Shown: in pieces, positions 26,516 through 35,112 of the stretch | Position numbering within the stretch: position 1 is the first letter of the stretch | Layout: the number at the start of each line of letters is the position of its first letter | NCBI RefSeq assembly: GCF_048541585.1 | Contig: NZ_CP183308.1 | Span: 1-64,000, forward strand | DNA length: 64,000 nt | Reading direction: 5' to 3' | Origin: Legionella_C sp048541585 | Lineage (GTDB): Bacteria; Pseudomonadota; Gammaproteobacteria; Legionellales; Legionellaceae | The notes under the pieces: generated by a model | The model's database searches: none | Told to the model about the DNA's origin: nothing | The model's input: only the letters and a program-made list of their open reading frames with translations | Made by a program: the position numbers and the translations under genes

Positions 26516-27564
26516 TAGATTGTCTCGAGCTCATTAGTTAATAGCAAGTCAACAAAATCTTGTCTGCTTCCATTAATTCTTGCCCACTCTTCGGAAATTA
26601 AATAATAATATTCTTCTGCTTGAGGTAGTCCCAGTGCATACTCTAAGATAGTTTGCTTAGCCATTAGGGCTTCCTCCCATTTAACAGATTTACGAATAGG
26701 AGTAGAGATCATGTAATCAACATAACGACTTAAGTAAGTTGCATTTATTTGCTGGCTTAATGAGCTTCTCTCTAAGCCTGTACTAAACATTATTAATTGT
26801 TGTTCAGTTAAATGCATAACTTCTTGAAAATCCCAAATGTTTTGCATATTTGTAGCTGATGCATTATATGCTAAGAGACTGCAACCTAAAGGCATTATTA
26901 TGGTTGATGATACTAATATGGAATTTTCAACTAGATGATTCCATGTTGGACTATTATCAAATATTATTACATCATAATTAGAGAGATGGGGTATTAATTT
27001 ATCTTGGAATATATACTCTCTTCGCTTCTCATAGCCTATCCATTTATTCAACTTAACAAGTTCATGGGTTTCAGGTATAAAATCTAACGTTTTTAAAGAG
27101 GTTGGGCGAATAATTTCGGCTAAAGGGACTTTCTCAACAAAATGATGAAACAATCCCTTCCCTTGTTCAAAATCATCTAGTCGATTAAGCTCTTGTTGAG
27201 GAATAATGATATCTGTAATTGAACATTCAGGATCCAATCCTATAAGTAGTACTTTGATTCCGTTTAAAGCTAAAGTACGTGCTCGATTGTAACTAGTTGT
27301 TGTTTTATAAACCCCACCCTTCTGCATATAGGTACAAAGAATTTTTTGTTCAGACGGAGGTTTTAAAAATCCAAAGCGCCTTCCGATATCAGGAAGTTGG
27401 CTTAAATTCCATAGTCTAGTAGATACTTTTCCTCGTGCTTCTCTTTTTGCAACAGGTATTTCCTTTCTATCTTCAGCATTGTATAAAGTTTGGATAGATT
27501 TAAAGCGATTATCCATTTTAAACAATTTACGAATATCTGAATTAGTCCAAGTCAACTTTTCCAT
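26515..27564 (-). CDS. parA: ParA-family partition ATPase
   Basis: A 349-residue protein with an N-terminal DNA-binding-like segment (about residues 1-60, as in P1-type ParA) and a ParA ATPase domain. The deviant Walker A is QKGGVYKTTTS, with the signature lysines and Tyr in place of the usual Gly before the second Lys. Walker A' is LIGLDPECS and Walker B is YDVIIFDNSP. It would position plasmid copies before division with the downstream winged-helix partner. It diverges from the iteron array, where its promoter should lie. Confidence 0.88.
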   Translation of the reverse strand: MEKLTWTNSDIRKLFKMDNRFKSIQTLYNAEDRKEIPVAKREARGKVSTRLWNLSQLPDIGRRFGFLKPPSEQKILCTYMQKGGVYKTTTSYNRARTLALNGIKVLLIGLDPECSITDIIIPQQELNRLDDFEQGKGLFHHFVEKVPLAEIIRPTSLKTLDFIPETHELVKLNKWIGYEKRREYIFQDKLIPHLSNYDVIIFDNSPTWNHLVENSILVSSTIIMPLGCSLLAYNASATNMQNIWDFQEVMHLTEQQLIMFSTGLERSSLSQQINATYLSRYVDYMISTPIRKSVKWEEALMAKQTILEYALGLPQAEEYYYLISEEWARINGSRQDFVDLLLTNELETI

Positions 27565-27691
27565 GAGCTACCTTGTATGTTTTATTATTATTTTTATATT
27601 AAAACATACAATTACACATCTGTTTATACTGGTCAATGATAAATAGTATAAAAACACAGAAATATTTTTAAATAGGTAAATTAGCTATTTT

Positions 27692-28135
27692 GTGAACCGA
27701 TTGTGAACTATTTATAGTTTAACCTGTGAACCGATTGTGAACTGATTTTTTATCACTTAATATTTATTTATTAAGTTTTCTCTAAATAACTATATTTAAG
27801 ATAATTTAACTGATTTCTTTCTATTGCAAACAAATAAAAAAATTTCACAAATAAAAAGGTGAACCAATTGTGAACCTTTTGTGAGCCATAATTTTCTATA
27901 AAAATATTTCTTGAAAGTAACTTAGTGAGCTATTTGCAAACCAATTGTGAACCATTGATGAACCATTAATATAAATTATATTTTAAGTTGCTATTAAAAT
28001 AGTAAGCCAATTGTGAACCATTAATAATTAGATATAAATATATAATTTTAAATATTACCATTAAATATGTGAACCAATTGTGGACCTTTTGTGAACCGTT
28101 TAATTAAAATAAAGTGAACCGATTGTGAACCATTA
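27692..28135. repeat. Iteron array: clustered 11-bp repeats, consensus GTGAACCRATT
   Basis: Seven or so clusters of two to four head-to-tail units in 11-bp register, about one helical turn. Examples: 27692 and 27703; 27726 and 27737; 27859, 27870 and 27881; 27925, 27936, 27947 and 27958; 28002 and 28013; 28069, 28080 and 28091; 28114 and 28125. Spacers are very AT-rich. Such arrays serve as replication-initiator sites or as partition centromeres. They lie between divergent parA and the rep-like gene. The 300 bases downstream to the rep start hold only the leader hairpins. Confidence 0.85.
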
Positions 28136-28305
28136 TTATTTAATTAATTCTATATTTATCAATATCTTAAATAAAACAAGTTATTGACTAAATTGAAATC
28201 AAAGGCTAAATTTACTGATAATTATTTTATAAAAAAATTTAGCTCAATAAGGAAATACATGAAATGGAAATGGAATTAATAGAAAATTCAAAGTGAATAT
28301 GAAAG

Positions 28306-28392
28306 CAGTTATGAAGAGCGCCAACTCTTCATAACTGAAATTAGCTTGGAACGAAGCTAATCCTAAATCTAATTTAATTCTAGCTTCGTTCC
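28306..28392 (+). promoter_or_regulatory. Structured leader of the replication gene
   Basis: A perfect 13-bp hairpin (arms 28306-28318 and 28325-28337, loop CGCCAA) is followed by two competing structures. TTAGCTT (28341-28347) can pair with AAGCTAA (28354-28360), or GGAACGAAGCTA (28348-28359) can pair with TAGCTTCGTTCC (28381-28392). The last arm ends 32 bases before the rep start codon. Mutually exclusive stems in a rep leader suggest attenuation or antisense-type copy control, or operators for a dimeric repressor. Confidence 0.6.
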
Positions 28393-28424
28393 CTAAAAAA
28401 AACAACAAGGATAAGGAATTATCT

Positions 28425-29795
28425 ATGGGGAACCTTTGCTCAATTTATCATGCTCATTTTGATAAGCTGGCCGAATACACCAAAAGCCATAATAAAGCAG
28501 TCTTTTTAGATAAGTGTATCTTCTGGTGGCAGATATCCAACTACACGCTTAATGATGGGGAGATTTGGTTTACCAGGACCTTATCACAAATGGCTAAAGA
28601 CTTAGCCTTATCAGAACGATCTATTAGTCGCTACTTAGAAGAGTTTGAGCAAAAAGGATTAATCGAGCGGGCATGCAAGCTCAGTGCATCGACTAAAAAT
28701 GGCTTTCGTGTCACAAAACGCCTCTATATTCGAGTGACCCAAAAGCTACTTGATTTGCTTCAGATAAAAGATGAAACAATAAAGTCGACTGATACTCATG
28801 TAACCCATTGCTCTTTTTTAAATCAAGATGGCGAGATCGAAAAAGACAAAAAGTCGGTATTTATAAATAAAGAAAAAGATCATAATTATCCAGTTAACAG
28901 TACAGTTAGTTGTAAAGAAAATGTGGAAAAATTGTCTAAGCCCCTTAACCAATCACACCATCCAATCTATCAAATTGAAAAAATAATTGGGGAGAGGGTA
29001 GGGGAACGAACAAAAAATTATATTAAGGGAATGATGAATAATTTAAGTCATGAGCATCAAGTTCACTTTTCATCACCTGAGCAAACCTTTGCAGAAATTA
29101 TTTTTACATTAATAAATCAACCGCAGCTAAAGCAGGTTGAGACTATCCAGCATAAGGTGCAAATTATTGCTAAGCTTTTACGAGAAAAGCGTTGGCGTAC
29201 ACCGAAGGGCTTTTATAATCACGCTGATTACGGCCAATACTTTAAACAGACATCTATCAAGTTAATGGCTAAAGAAAACAAGCAAGGCGCTTTATCTGTA
29301 AAAAATTCCCATTTTGAAAAAAACCGTTTGCTTAAACAAAAGCAAGACGCATTAGGGAGCATTCGACACGCTATCCATAGTGAAAAGAGATATTTAGAGC
29401 TGGCGCTACAAGAGCAACAGAAGGGTATTGATAAAAAAGCCTTGCTCGATTCTATCAAACGGCAACTCAATCAATTAGAAAATGACGCGTTTAGCCTTAC
29501 CAAGGATATTACAACGCTTGAGCAGGAGCTCGCCCCAGCGTTTGAAGCAGGACCTGATAGACGTAGCGAAAAAACGCACCAATTAAATCAACTCCAAGAT
29601 AAAGCAGATATATTGCGGTTAAGTATTAATCAACAATTTGAAAAACTCTGTGAAACGATTGAACTTTTACCAAAAGGGCATAAGGCAATTGATACACAGC
29701 AACAAGCCTATGAACACTTGCAAACCGAACTTATTCGGCTTGAAAATACTATTTCAGAGCTAGAGTATGATTTGTATACCCATCATGCGGCTTAG
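28425..29795 (+). CDS. Plasmid replication protein candidate (HTH + coiled coil)
   Basis: A 456-residue protein. The N-terminal region has a winged-helix motif (IWFTRTLSQMAKDLALSERS, then ISRYLEEFEQKGLIERAC), as in Rep-type initiators and primosomal DNA-binding proteins. The middle is variable, and the last 160 residues form long coiled coils (LENTISELEYDLYTHH). It lies between an iteron array and DnaA boxes, which argues for replication initiation. I cannot assign a Rep family by name. AAGGA precedes the ATG. C-terminal coiled coils are unusual for iteron initiators. Confidence 0.62.
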   Translation: MGNLCSIYHAHFDKLAEYTKSHNKAVFLDKCIFWWQISNYTLNDGEIWFTRTLSQMAKDLALSERSISRYLEEFEQKGLIERACKLSASTKNGFRVTKRLYIRVTQKLLDLLQIKDETIKSTDTHVTHCSFLNQDGEIEKDKKSVFINKEKDHNYPVNSTVSCKENVEKLSKPLNQSHHPIYQIEKIIGERVGERTKNYIKGMMNNLSHEHQVHFSSPEQTFAEIIFTLINQPQLKQVETIQHKVQIIAKLLREKRWRTPKGFYNHADYGQYFKQTSIKLMAKENKQGALSVKNSHFEKNRLLKQKQDALGSIRHAIHSEKRYLELALQEQQKGIDKKALLDSIKRQLNQLENDAFSLTKDITTLEQELAPAFEAGPDRRSEKTHQLNQLQDKADILRLSINQQFEKLCETIELLPKGHKAIDTQQQAYEHLQTELIRLENTISELEYDLYTHHAA

Positions 29796-29889
29796 AAGAG
29801 GTGAAGCTTAGTAAAGAAAAGCTGGTTTAGAAGGGAAGTGAGACCAATGATTGAGTTATGTTGATATGTTTATTTCGCACTGCAATATA

Positions 29890-29912
29890 TTATTCACAAA
29901 TTCTGTGGATAA
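29890..29912. promoter_or_regulatory. Pair of inverted DnaA boxes (origin candidate)
   Basis: TTATTCACA (29890-29898, plus) and TGTGGATAA (29904-29912, which is TTATCCACA on the minus strand) both match the DnaA consensus TTATNCACA, five bases apart in opposite orientation. They lie about 95 bases after the rep-like gene in an AT-rich gap (29796-30091) with no gene. Together with the iterons this suggests oriV is in 27.7-29.9 kb. Confidence 0.6.
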
Positions 29913-30091
29913 AGCTGTGTGGTATTTATATAAAAAGTCGCTGGTAACTAAGCTAAGTATGAGTTGAGGATTTGAAAGCTAGATAATAGTAAATTAACTC
30001 ATAAAATAGACAATTATTTTAGCACATTAGCTAGGATAAGAAGATTATTTGGTTAAGTTATTACATTATTAAAAAAATAACAGAGAAAAAT

Positions 30092-30547
30092 ATGACGTCA
30101 GATATTACTTTACGTAAAGCGCTAATAGAGGATATTCCAAACTTCCTGCCTTTAATAGAGCAATTAGGGTATCCACAATCGCTTGAAATTTTAAAAGCAC
30201 AATTTGAGATTTTTACTAAACAAAACGGTTATGAGATTTTTCTTGCTGAAAAAGCAGGTGTTGTTGTTGGTTGGGTGGCATGGTCAAAAAGCTATCTTTT
30301 TGTTTCGCCTACTACACGGATTCATATTGAAGGATTAGTCGTTGATAAAAATTTTAGAGGTCAGGGTATTGGAAGGAAATTAATGGAGAAGGCTGAAGAA
30401 TTCGCAAAGCAGTCAAACCCTTGTATCGTTGATCTTACTTCGGGTTTAAGAAGAGCAAAAGATGGCTCTCATGATTTCTATAAATCTATTGGTTATCATA
30501 ATGAAGGGTATATGGCTAAATTGTATTTAAGAAAGGAAATTTTCTAA
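30092..30547 (+). CDS. GNAT-family N-acetyltransferase
   Basis: A 151-residue GNAT protein. The acetyl-CoA loop appears as FRGQGIGRKLMEKAEEFAKQ (motif A, R/Q-x-x-G-x-G) near residue 92, with IHIEGLVVDKN just before it and FYKSIGYHNEGYM in motif B. The substrate cannot be told; it could modify a small molecule, a peptide or a toxin target. It stands alone on the plus strand with a poor ribosome site. Confidence 0.82.
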   Translation: MTSDITLRKALIEDIPNFLPLIEQLGYPQSLEILKAQFEIFTKQNGYEIFLAEKAGVVVGWVAWSKSYLFVSPTTRIHIEGLVVDKNFRGQGIGRKLMEKAEEFAKQSNPCIVDLTSGLRRAKDGSHDFYKSIGYHNEGYMAKLYLRKEIF

Positions 30548-31062
30548 AATCTGCCACAAAAACTAATCTAAGTAAGAGTAATCATCGTTGAGGATTCTTG
30601 CAGAGGGCTTATAAACTATTTTTCTATTCAGATTTTTAAGTTTATTTTCAATTTAAGCTTGAGTTTTAAGTCACCTAAACAAAAAATAACTATCAATAAC
30701 CAGTTCCACTTCAAAAGATTAATTTATAATTTTTGGGAGTAGGTTAGGGGCAGTGCCACAAGTAATAGTTTCTAGCGATGATTTTTTATTTAACATCCTT
30801 AAAAGAATGTATTTTAACTAAAAAAGGTCCTCTTAGCAAAAATAAAAAAAACTGACGTTCAAAAATGCATGCGGTTATTGAAGAGGTCCTCAAGGGTTAT
30901 TTTAGGATGTTTTTTATAAATCTAAGTCCTCTGACAACTGAATAGGTAGATAAGCTTATAGTCTGTACCTCTATTAATGTCATCTCTTTAAATATGGTTT
31001 TTTTATACCTATTAGGTGCATTGTCTATAATAAGAATGTAATAGAAGCTAGGTAGTTTTGTA
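30548..31062. other. Intergenic stretch without a supported gene
   Basis: 515 AT-rich bases. The sequence around 30561-30605 resembles the segment just upstream of the GNAT gene (29942-29975: both have AACTAA, CTAAGTA and GTTGAGGATT), so the GNAT gene may be flanked by a degenerate direct repeat. CCTCTT and AAGAGG occur near 30830 and 30880 and could pair. I see no frame with coding character. Confidence 0.4.
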
Positions 31063-32028
31063 ATGAAATATTATATTTGTGGTATTGAGTTAGAAAATTT
31101 TAAAAAATTACCCTTAGTAGATAAGGCTTATCATATTGGGCAACATTTAGCACAAATTAATCAGGATGCTAAAGTTGCACTTGGTGAATCATATACACTT
31201 ATTATTGTTTTACAAGAGTATGCTCTTACAGCTTCCTCAGTTACTAAGGAGGAAAAGAATCAATGCCTTGAAATTCTTCAAAACTATGTCAATAAATATG
31301 AAAATCTAATTTTAGTTCCAGGTAGTTTTTCTTTTTACACATTACAGGTATTAAACTCTAAAAAGCAAGAACTAAAAAAAAGGAAATTGCTCGATAATTA
31401 TCAGAAAAATGATGATTTAAGTTTAATCGATAATCATACAAAAGAGCAAAAAGAACTCGCTTATGCAGCTGCTCAGCAAGTTGGTATTACTTCAGCGGTT
31501 GTACACCATACGGCTTATATTTTAAGTAAGGGTGATATGCAGAAGCATCATAAATCTGTTCCTTGGCAAGAGTGTGATAAATTAGAATTACCGAAAGATA
31601 AACGCAAGCTTGTGAAACATTCAATTTTTAAGATTGGAGCAGATAGCCCTATAAAGTATGTAACATTAAGTGATAAAGAAAAAATCTCTTTGGCAGTACT
31701 TCTCTGTAGAGAGCATGGTTAGGATACAGAATATGCTAATAGAGCCTTAATTAAAAATCCCCCAGATGTCCAAATTATTATTTCTGACAGTACTGAATTG
31801 CAGCTAAGTGATGCCTATGGTGCTTTGATAATCTATATGGATAGTTATTATGGTTTAAAGGTTTTTAGAAACAATGCGCGAGAATTCGCCAATAAAATTG
31901 AATCAATTGCAGCAAAACTATATTCATTAGACTATTTACCAAGCAAAACAGTACAGCAAAGCTCTACAGATATTGAAGTAACTGATTACCATTATATTAA
32001 GATATCGCAAGAGGGTTTGGATATATAG
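31063..32028 (+). pseudogene. Carbon-nitrogen hydrolase-like protein interrupted by an in-frame TAG
   Basis: The frame opens at 31063, meets TAG at 31720-31722 and stays open in the same frame to 32028, for about 321 codons in all. Nitrilase-superfamily features are weak but ordered: E52 in IIVLQEYAL, K161 in DMQKHHKS and C215 in LAVLLCREHG, the Glu-Lys-Cys order of the family. The stop lies four codons after the candidate nucleophile. The annotated piece from 31798 is the downstream part of this gene, not a separate one. No helper gene is adjacent. Confidence 0.55.
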
Positions 32029-32381
32029 TTTTTAAATTTAACTTATAAATTCCCAGTTTGGAGAAAAGCTTTTCACAATAAATTCGGTATTTAATTAAGT
32101 AACTAAATTTTTTTATTAATCAGTGGTTAGAGAAATTATTTATGAAGAAAGCTATAAATATTAAGTACTTTAAAATATCAGCAGGCGTTACCTTAAAAAG
32201 TTTTTTAAACTAACAGAAATGGAATATATAATTTTTGCACCTATTTATTTGTATAGCGAAAAACGACCGTTATTAGTAATATAATTTGTATACAGTTTTC
32301 ACTTTATATATTTAATATGTTCTGTATAATTTAATTCTTAAATATGGTTAATTATTAACATGCATCTTAAATGGATAAATT
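32029..32381. other. Intergenic region upstream of the serine recombinase
   Basis: 353 AT-rich bases with no frame I support. GTATACAG (near 32288) and CTGTATAA (near 32324) form an imperfect inverted pair just before the recombinase and could be part of a resolution site or operator. GAAAAACGAC at 32258-32267 recurs in inverted orientation at 33270-33279 beyond the gene. Confidence 0.35.
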
Positions 32382-33008
32382 ATGGCCAAAACTATTGCTT
32401 ATATTCGAGCCTCAACTGATAAACAAGATTTGAACAACCAAAAATTAGAAATCTATGAGTTTGCTAAGAAAAATAAATTAGTAGTGGATGATTTTATCCA
32501 AATGACTATTTCAAGTCGGAAGACGATTAAAGAGCGACGAATTGACGAAATGCTCTCGGTTCTTAATCATGCTGATACCCTCATTGTCACCGAACTGAGT
32601 CGCCTCGGTCGAAGTACGGCAGAAGTGATTGGGCTTATTAATGAGTTAATTAAAAAACAAGTTCGAGTGATTGCTATCAAACAAAATCTGGATATGAAGC
32701 AGCATGATATGACCTCTAAAGTGATGATTACGCTTTTTTCACTGTTTGCTGAACTTGAGCGTGATTTAATTAGCATGCGAACGAAAGAGGCGCTTGCCAG
32801 CAAACGAAGAGAAGGTATTCGTCTAGGTAAGCCCAAAGGAACGATTCAGAAAAGTAAGTTTGATAAAGATGTCGATAAAATCAGAGAGTTACTGAAATTA
32901 GGATTATCGGTTAGAAAAATTGCTTCCTATTTAGGTTATAGTAATCATATCGGCCTTAACATGTATGTTAAGAAACGTAATCTTAGACAAGCAGCTTTTT
33001 TATTATGA
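32382..33008 (+). CDS. Serine recombinase (resolvase/invertase family)
   Basis: A 208-residue small serine recombinase. The catalytic Ser is in IAYIRASTDKQDLNNQ (Ser11), followed by TELSRLGRSTAEV with the conserved arginine, LFAELERDLISMRTKEAL (E helix) and a C-terminal helix-turn-helix (LGLSVRKIASYLGYSN). Such enzymes resolve plasmid multimers or cointegrates, or invert short segments. No transposase sits next to it, so a multimer-resolution role for the plasmid is a reasonable inference. Confidence 0.88.
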   Translation: MAKTIAYIRASTDKQDLNNQKLEIYEFAKKNKLVVDDFIQMTISSRKTIKERRIDEMLSVLNHADTLIVTELSRLGRSTAEVIGLINELIKKQVRVIAIKQNLDMKQHDMTSKVMITLFSLFAELERDLISMRTKEALASKRREGIRLGKPKGTIQKSKFDKDVDKIRELLKLGLSVRKIASYLGYSNHIGLNMYVKKRNLRQAAFLL

Positions 33009-33058
33009 CTCGTTTAATTTAAGAGGGATTATCCTTATTTATACAAAATTTAAATATT

Positions 33059-33202
33059 AGACTTCTTTCCAAACCCGCTGCAACGAGTGAAGAACGAGGA
33101 GACAAGGAGCGCAGAACCGCAGTGTACACGTTAGTACATGAGGATTCGAGCACCGTATCGACGACGCAATTCGCCGATGCAGTAGGGTTTGGAAAGAAGT
33201 CT
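33059..33202. repeat. 144-bp MITE-like element with perfect 18-bp terminal inverted repeats
   Basis: Perfect 18-base inverted ends: AGACTTCTTTCCAAACCC at 33059-33076 and its complement at 33185-33202. The interior is GC-richer than its surroundings and non-coding, with restriction-like palindromes (GTACACGTTAGTAC). I recall elements with this end sequence as dispersed short repeats in Legionella chromosomes; that needs a search. It contributes to the 338-base gap before the dinJ-like gene. Confidence 0.75.
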
Positions 33203-33346
33203 ATTTAATAAAAATTAATTTATAGGTTCTACCCTAGTTAAAAGTGGGTAAAAAATCATTGACAAGGTAGTCGTTTTTCATACTTGGTATTGCTATTGTA
33301 GCCTTTTTGAGCTACAATATATTCAATGCTAATTGATGGTGTAATA

Positions 33347-33604
33347 ATGAAGACTGAAACTGTAAGGGCACGTATTGAGCCCTCTTTAAAGTATGAGGTT
33401 GAGGGCGTTTTAAATAGTCTTGGTTTAACTATGTCAGAGGCTATTGAGTTATATCTTTGTCAAATAAAGTTACGGAAAGGTATTCCTTTCGATATAAGAA
33501 TACCAAACGAAGTAACTCTTAAAACGTTCAATAGCACAGATAAAGAAAAGAACTTAAATCGGTATGATAATCCTAATGAGATGTTTAATAATTTGGGAAT
33601 TTAG
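33347..33604 (+). CDS. dinJ: DinJ/RelB-type antitoxin
   Basis: An 85-residue antitoxin with the RelB/DinJ opening ETVRARIEPSLKYEVEGVL and a ribbon-helix-helix continuing LGLTMSEAIELYLCQI. The C-terminal tail would wrap the toxin. I start at the inner ATG (33347) as family members do; a frame seven codons longer begins at 33326. It is followed after three bases by the YafQ toxin gene. DinJ normally represses its own promoter; the upstream TTGACA near 33259 is a candidate -35. Confidence 0.85.
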   Translation: MKTETVRARIEPSLKYEVEGVLNSLGLTMSEAIELYLCQIKLRKGIPFDIRIPNEVTLKTFNSTDKEKNLNRYDNPNEMFNNLGI

Positions 33605-33607
33605 ACT

Positions 33608-33877
33608 TTGTTAAAACCGATAACAACGAAGCAATTCGAAAAAGACGTTAAGTTGGCAATTAAACGAGGTAAGAAAACAACTAAATTGCGGGAAGTCATG
33701 ACCATGCTACTTAAACAAGAAAAACTGCCTATTAAGTATCGAGATCATAGCCTTACAGGGAATTATGTTAATCGTCGTGAATGCCATGTCGAACCTGATT
33801 GGCTACTTATCTATAAACTTGAAAATGAATTCATTATTTTTGAAAGAACAGGAACTCATTCGGATTTATTTAAATAA
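33608..33877 (+). CDS. yafQ: YafQ/RelE-type mRNA interferase toxin
   Basis: An 89-residue toxin of the YafQ branch of RelE: FEKDVKLAIKRGK near the start, YRDHSLTGNYVNRRECHVEPDW (D/H-rich active region) and ERTGTHSDLF at the end, which contains the YafQ catalytic histidine (GTHSDLF). It would cleave mRNA on the ribosome when the antitoxin is lost. Its start codon is TTG. The pair is a plasmid addiction module. Confidence 0.86.
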   Translation: MLKPITTKQFEKDVKLAIKRGKKTTKLREVMTMLLKQEKLPIKYRDHSLTGNYVNRRECHVEPDWLLIYKLENEFIIFERTGTHSDLFK

Positions 33878-33894
33878 AAAACATGGCCATTTAG

Positions 33895-33960
33895 GATTTG
33901 CCCATAAAAACGGTAGCCAGTATTTATAAACAAGTGGGAATTAAAGAGGATATAATATGA
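33895..33960 (+). pseudogene. hicA: hicA C-terminal remnant
   Basis: Only the last 21 codons remain: PIKTVASIYKQVGIKEDII, which matches the conserved end of HicA mRNA interferases. A stop precedes it in frame. Its TGA overlaps the hicB ATG by the classic ATGA. The rest of the toxin gene is gone, so no active toxin can be made here. Confidence 0.6.
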
Positions 33961-34082
33961 TATATCCTATAATAATACATCAAGATGAGCACAGTGATTT
34001 TGATGTGATGGTTCCTGACATCCCTGGATGCTATTCCGCCGGTAGTACTTATGATGAGGCGGTGATGCTCCAAAAGAATTGA
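33957..34082 (+). pseudogene. hicB: hicB antitoxin, cut by an IS1-like element
   Basis: The N-terminal 40 codons of a HicB antitoxin are intact: DFDVMVPDIPGCYSAGSTYD (the HicB RNase-H-like opening), with GAGGATATAAT before the ATG. At 34061 the sequence switches to the end of an IS1-like element and a stop follows. The other end of the gene is not found on the far side of the IS, so more than a simple insertion occurred. Confidence 0.7.
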
Positions 34083-34281
34083 TTGACCATTAAATATCCA
34101 ATCCGAACTCGTAGCGATTAATGAATAATCCAATAACAATATCGTGCATTTTTTCGAGCTTAGAAAAGCAACTAATTTTTCTCGCTAATCGCTTTATTTT
34201 AGTACGAAATGTGAGGTGCTTGCGTTCAATTTGTTGTGTATTGGCCTTGGTAATCGTATGCTGTGAACGGGGTAATTTTCT
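34061..34281 (-). mobile_element. Inverted remnant of an IS1-like element
   Basis: 221 bases matching the right end of the adjacent intact IS1-like copy in inverted orientation, with about one mismatch in ten. It starts with a terminal repeat GGTGATGCTCCAAAAGAATT and includes the codons for the last 70 or so residues of the transposase. It ends exactly where the next IS begins (34282), so the intact copy inserted into, or recombined with, an older one. Confidence 0.8.
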
Positions 34282-34342
34282 GGTAATGATCTAAAAGAAT
34301 TGATGTGTTAATATTGTGTTTTGATTGAAAGATAGAAAAGCA

Positions 34343-34630
34343 ATGGCATTAATAGCAGTTGTTTTTCCATTATGCAGAACAAAAATGGTGGTTAAATTTG
34401 GATTAAATCGTCAGGGAAAGCAAAGGTATCAATGCAAGAATGAAGCATGCACAAAAAATACATTTATTCTTGCATATGTCAATAAAGGATGCCTGCCAGA
34501 GGTGAAAGAAAAAATTGTTGAAATGGCCTTAAATGGCAGTGGTATACGCGATACCTCACGAGTGCTGGATATTAGCATCACAACGGTGTTATCTGAACTT
34601 AAAAAAAAGAGTCATCCCTGCAAAACATAA
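34343..34630 (+). CDS. insA: IS1 InsA-type protein
   Basis: A 95-residue InsA-like protein with a zinc-ribbon/HTH layout: FGLNRQGKQRYQCKNEACTK, then KIVEMALNGSGIRDTSRVLD and ISITTVLSELKKK. In IS1, InsA alone represses transposition, and a -1 shift on the A run (34601-34608) fuses it to InsB to make transposase. A TTG six codons upstream lengthens the frame. Its cysteine pattern is partly altered at the N-terminus. Confidence 0.82.
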   Translation: MALIAVVFPLCRTKMVVKFGLNRQGKQRYQCKNEACTKNTFILAYVNKGCLPEVKEKIVEMALNGSGIRDTSRVLDISITTVLSELKKKSHPCKT

Positions 34631-34638
34631 ACGCTACT

Positions 34639-35088
34639 TTGTTAAAGCAATTAGACTGTGCCAATCTCAATGTAGACCTTCTCCCAGCCGATGAAGTCGA
34701 GCTCGATGAGATGTGGAGTTTTGTTAAAAAGAAAAGCAATCAACGTTGGTTATGGCATGCTATTAATCATGCAAGCGGACAAGTGCTTGCCTATGTTTTT
34801 GGCGGGCGAAAAGACAAGATTTTTAGTCAACTAAAAGCGTTATTAATACCTTTTGGGATTAAACATTTTTATACCGATGACTGGGGCGCTTATGAAAGAA
34901 AATTACCAAGCTCACAGCACACAATTAGTAAAGCCAATACACAACAAATTGAACGAAAACATCTCACGTTTCGTACTAGAGTAAAGCGATTAGCAAGAAA
35001 AACTAGTTGTTTTTCTAAGCTCGAAAAAATGCACGATATGGTTATTGGCTTATTTATTAATCGCTACGAGTTCGGATTGGATATTTAA
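34639..35088 (+). CDS. insB: IS1 InsB-type DDE transposase
   Basis: The catalytic part of IS1 transposase. Motifs: VELDEMWSFVKKKSNQRWLW (first Asp), HFYTDDWGAY (second Asp) and ANTQQIERKHLTFRTRVKRL (Glu), ending INRYEFGLDI. The frame is open upstream into the A run at 34601-34608, so the active enzyme should come from a -1 frameshift during insA translation, as in IS1. The copy looks intact. Confidence 0.88.
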   Translation: MLKQLDCANLNVDLLPADEVELDEMWSFVKKKSNQRWLWHAINHASGQVLAYVFGGRKDKIFSQLKALLIPFGIKHFYTDDWGAYERKLPSSQHTISKANTQQIERKHLTFRTRVKRLARKTSCFSKLEKMHDMVIGLFINRYEFGLDI

Positions 35089-35112
35089 TGGTCAATCAAT
35101 TCTTTTGGAGCA

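Noticed and set aside
27692..28135. Possible CRISPR array because of repeated units
   Set aside because: Units are 11 bp in head-to-tail clusters without unique spacers of constant length, and no cas genes are present.
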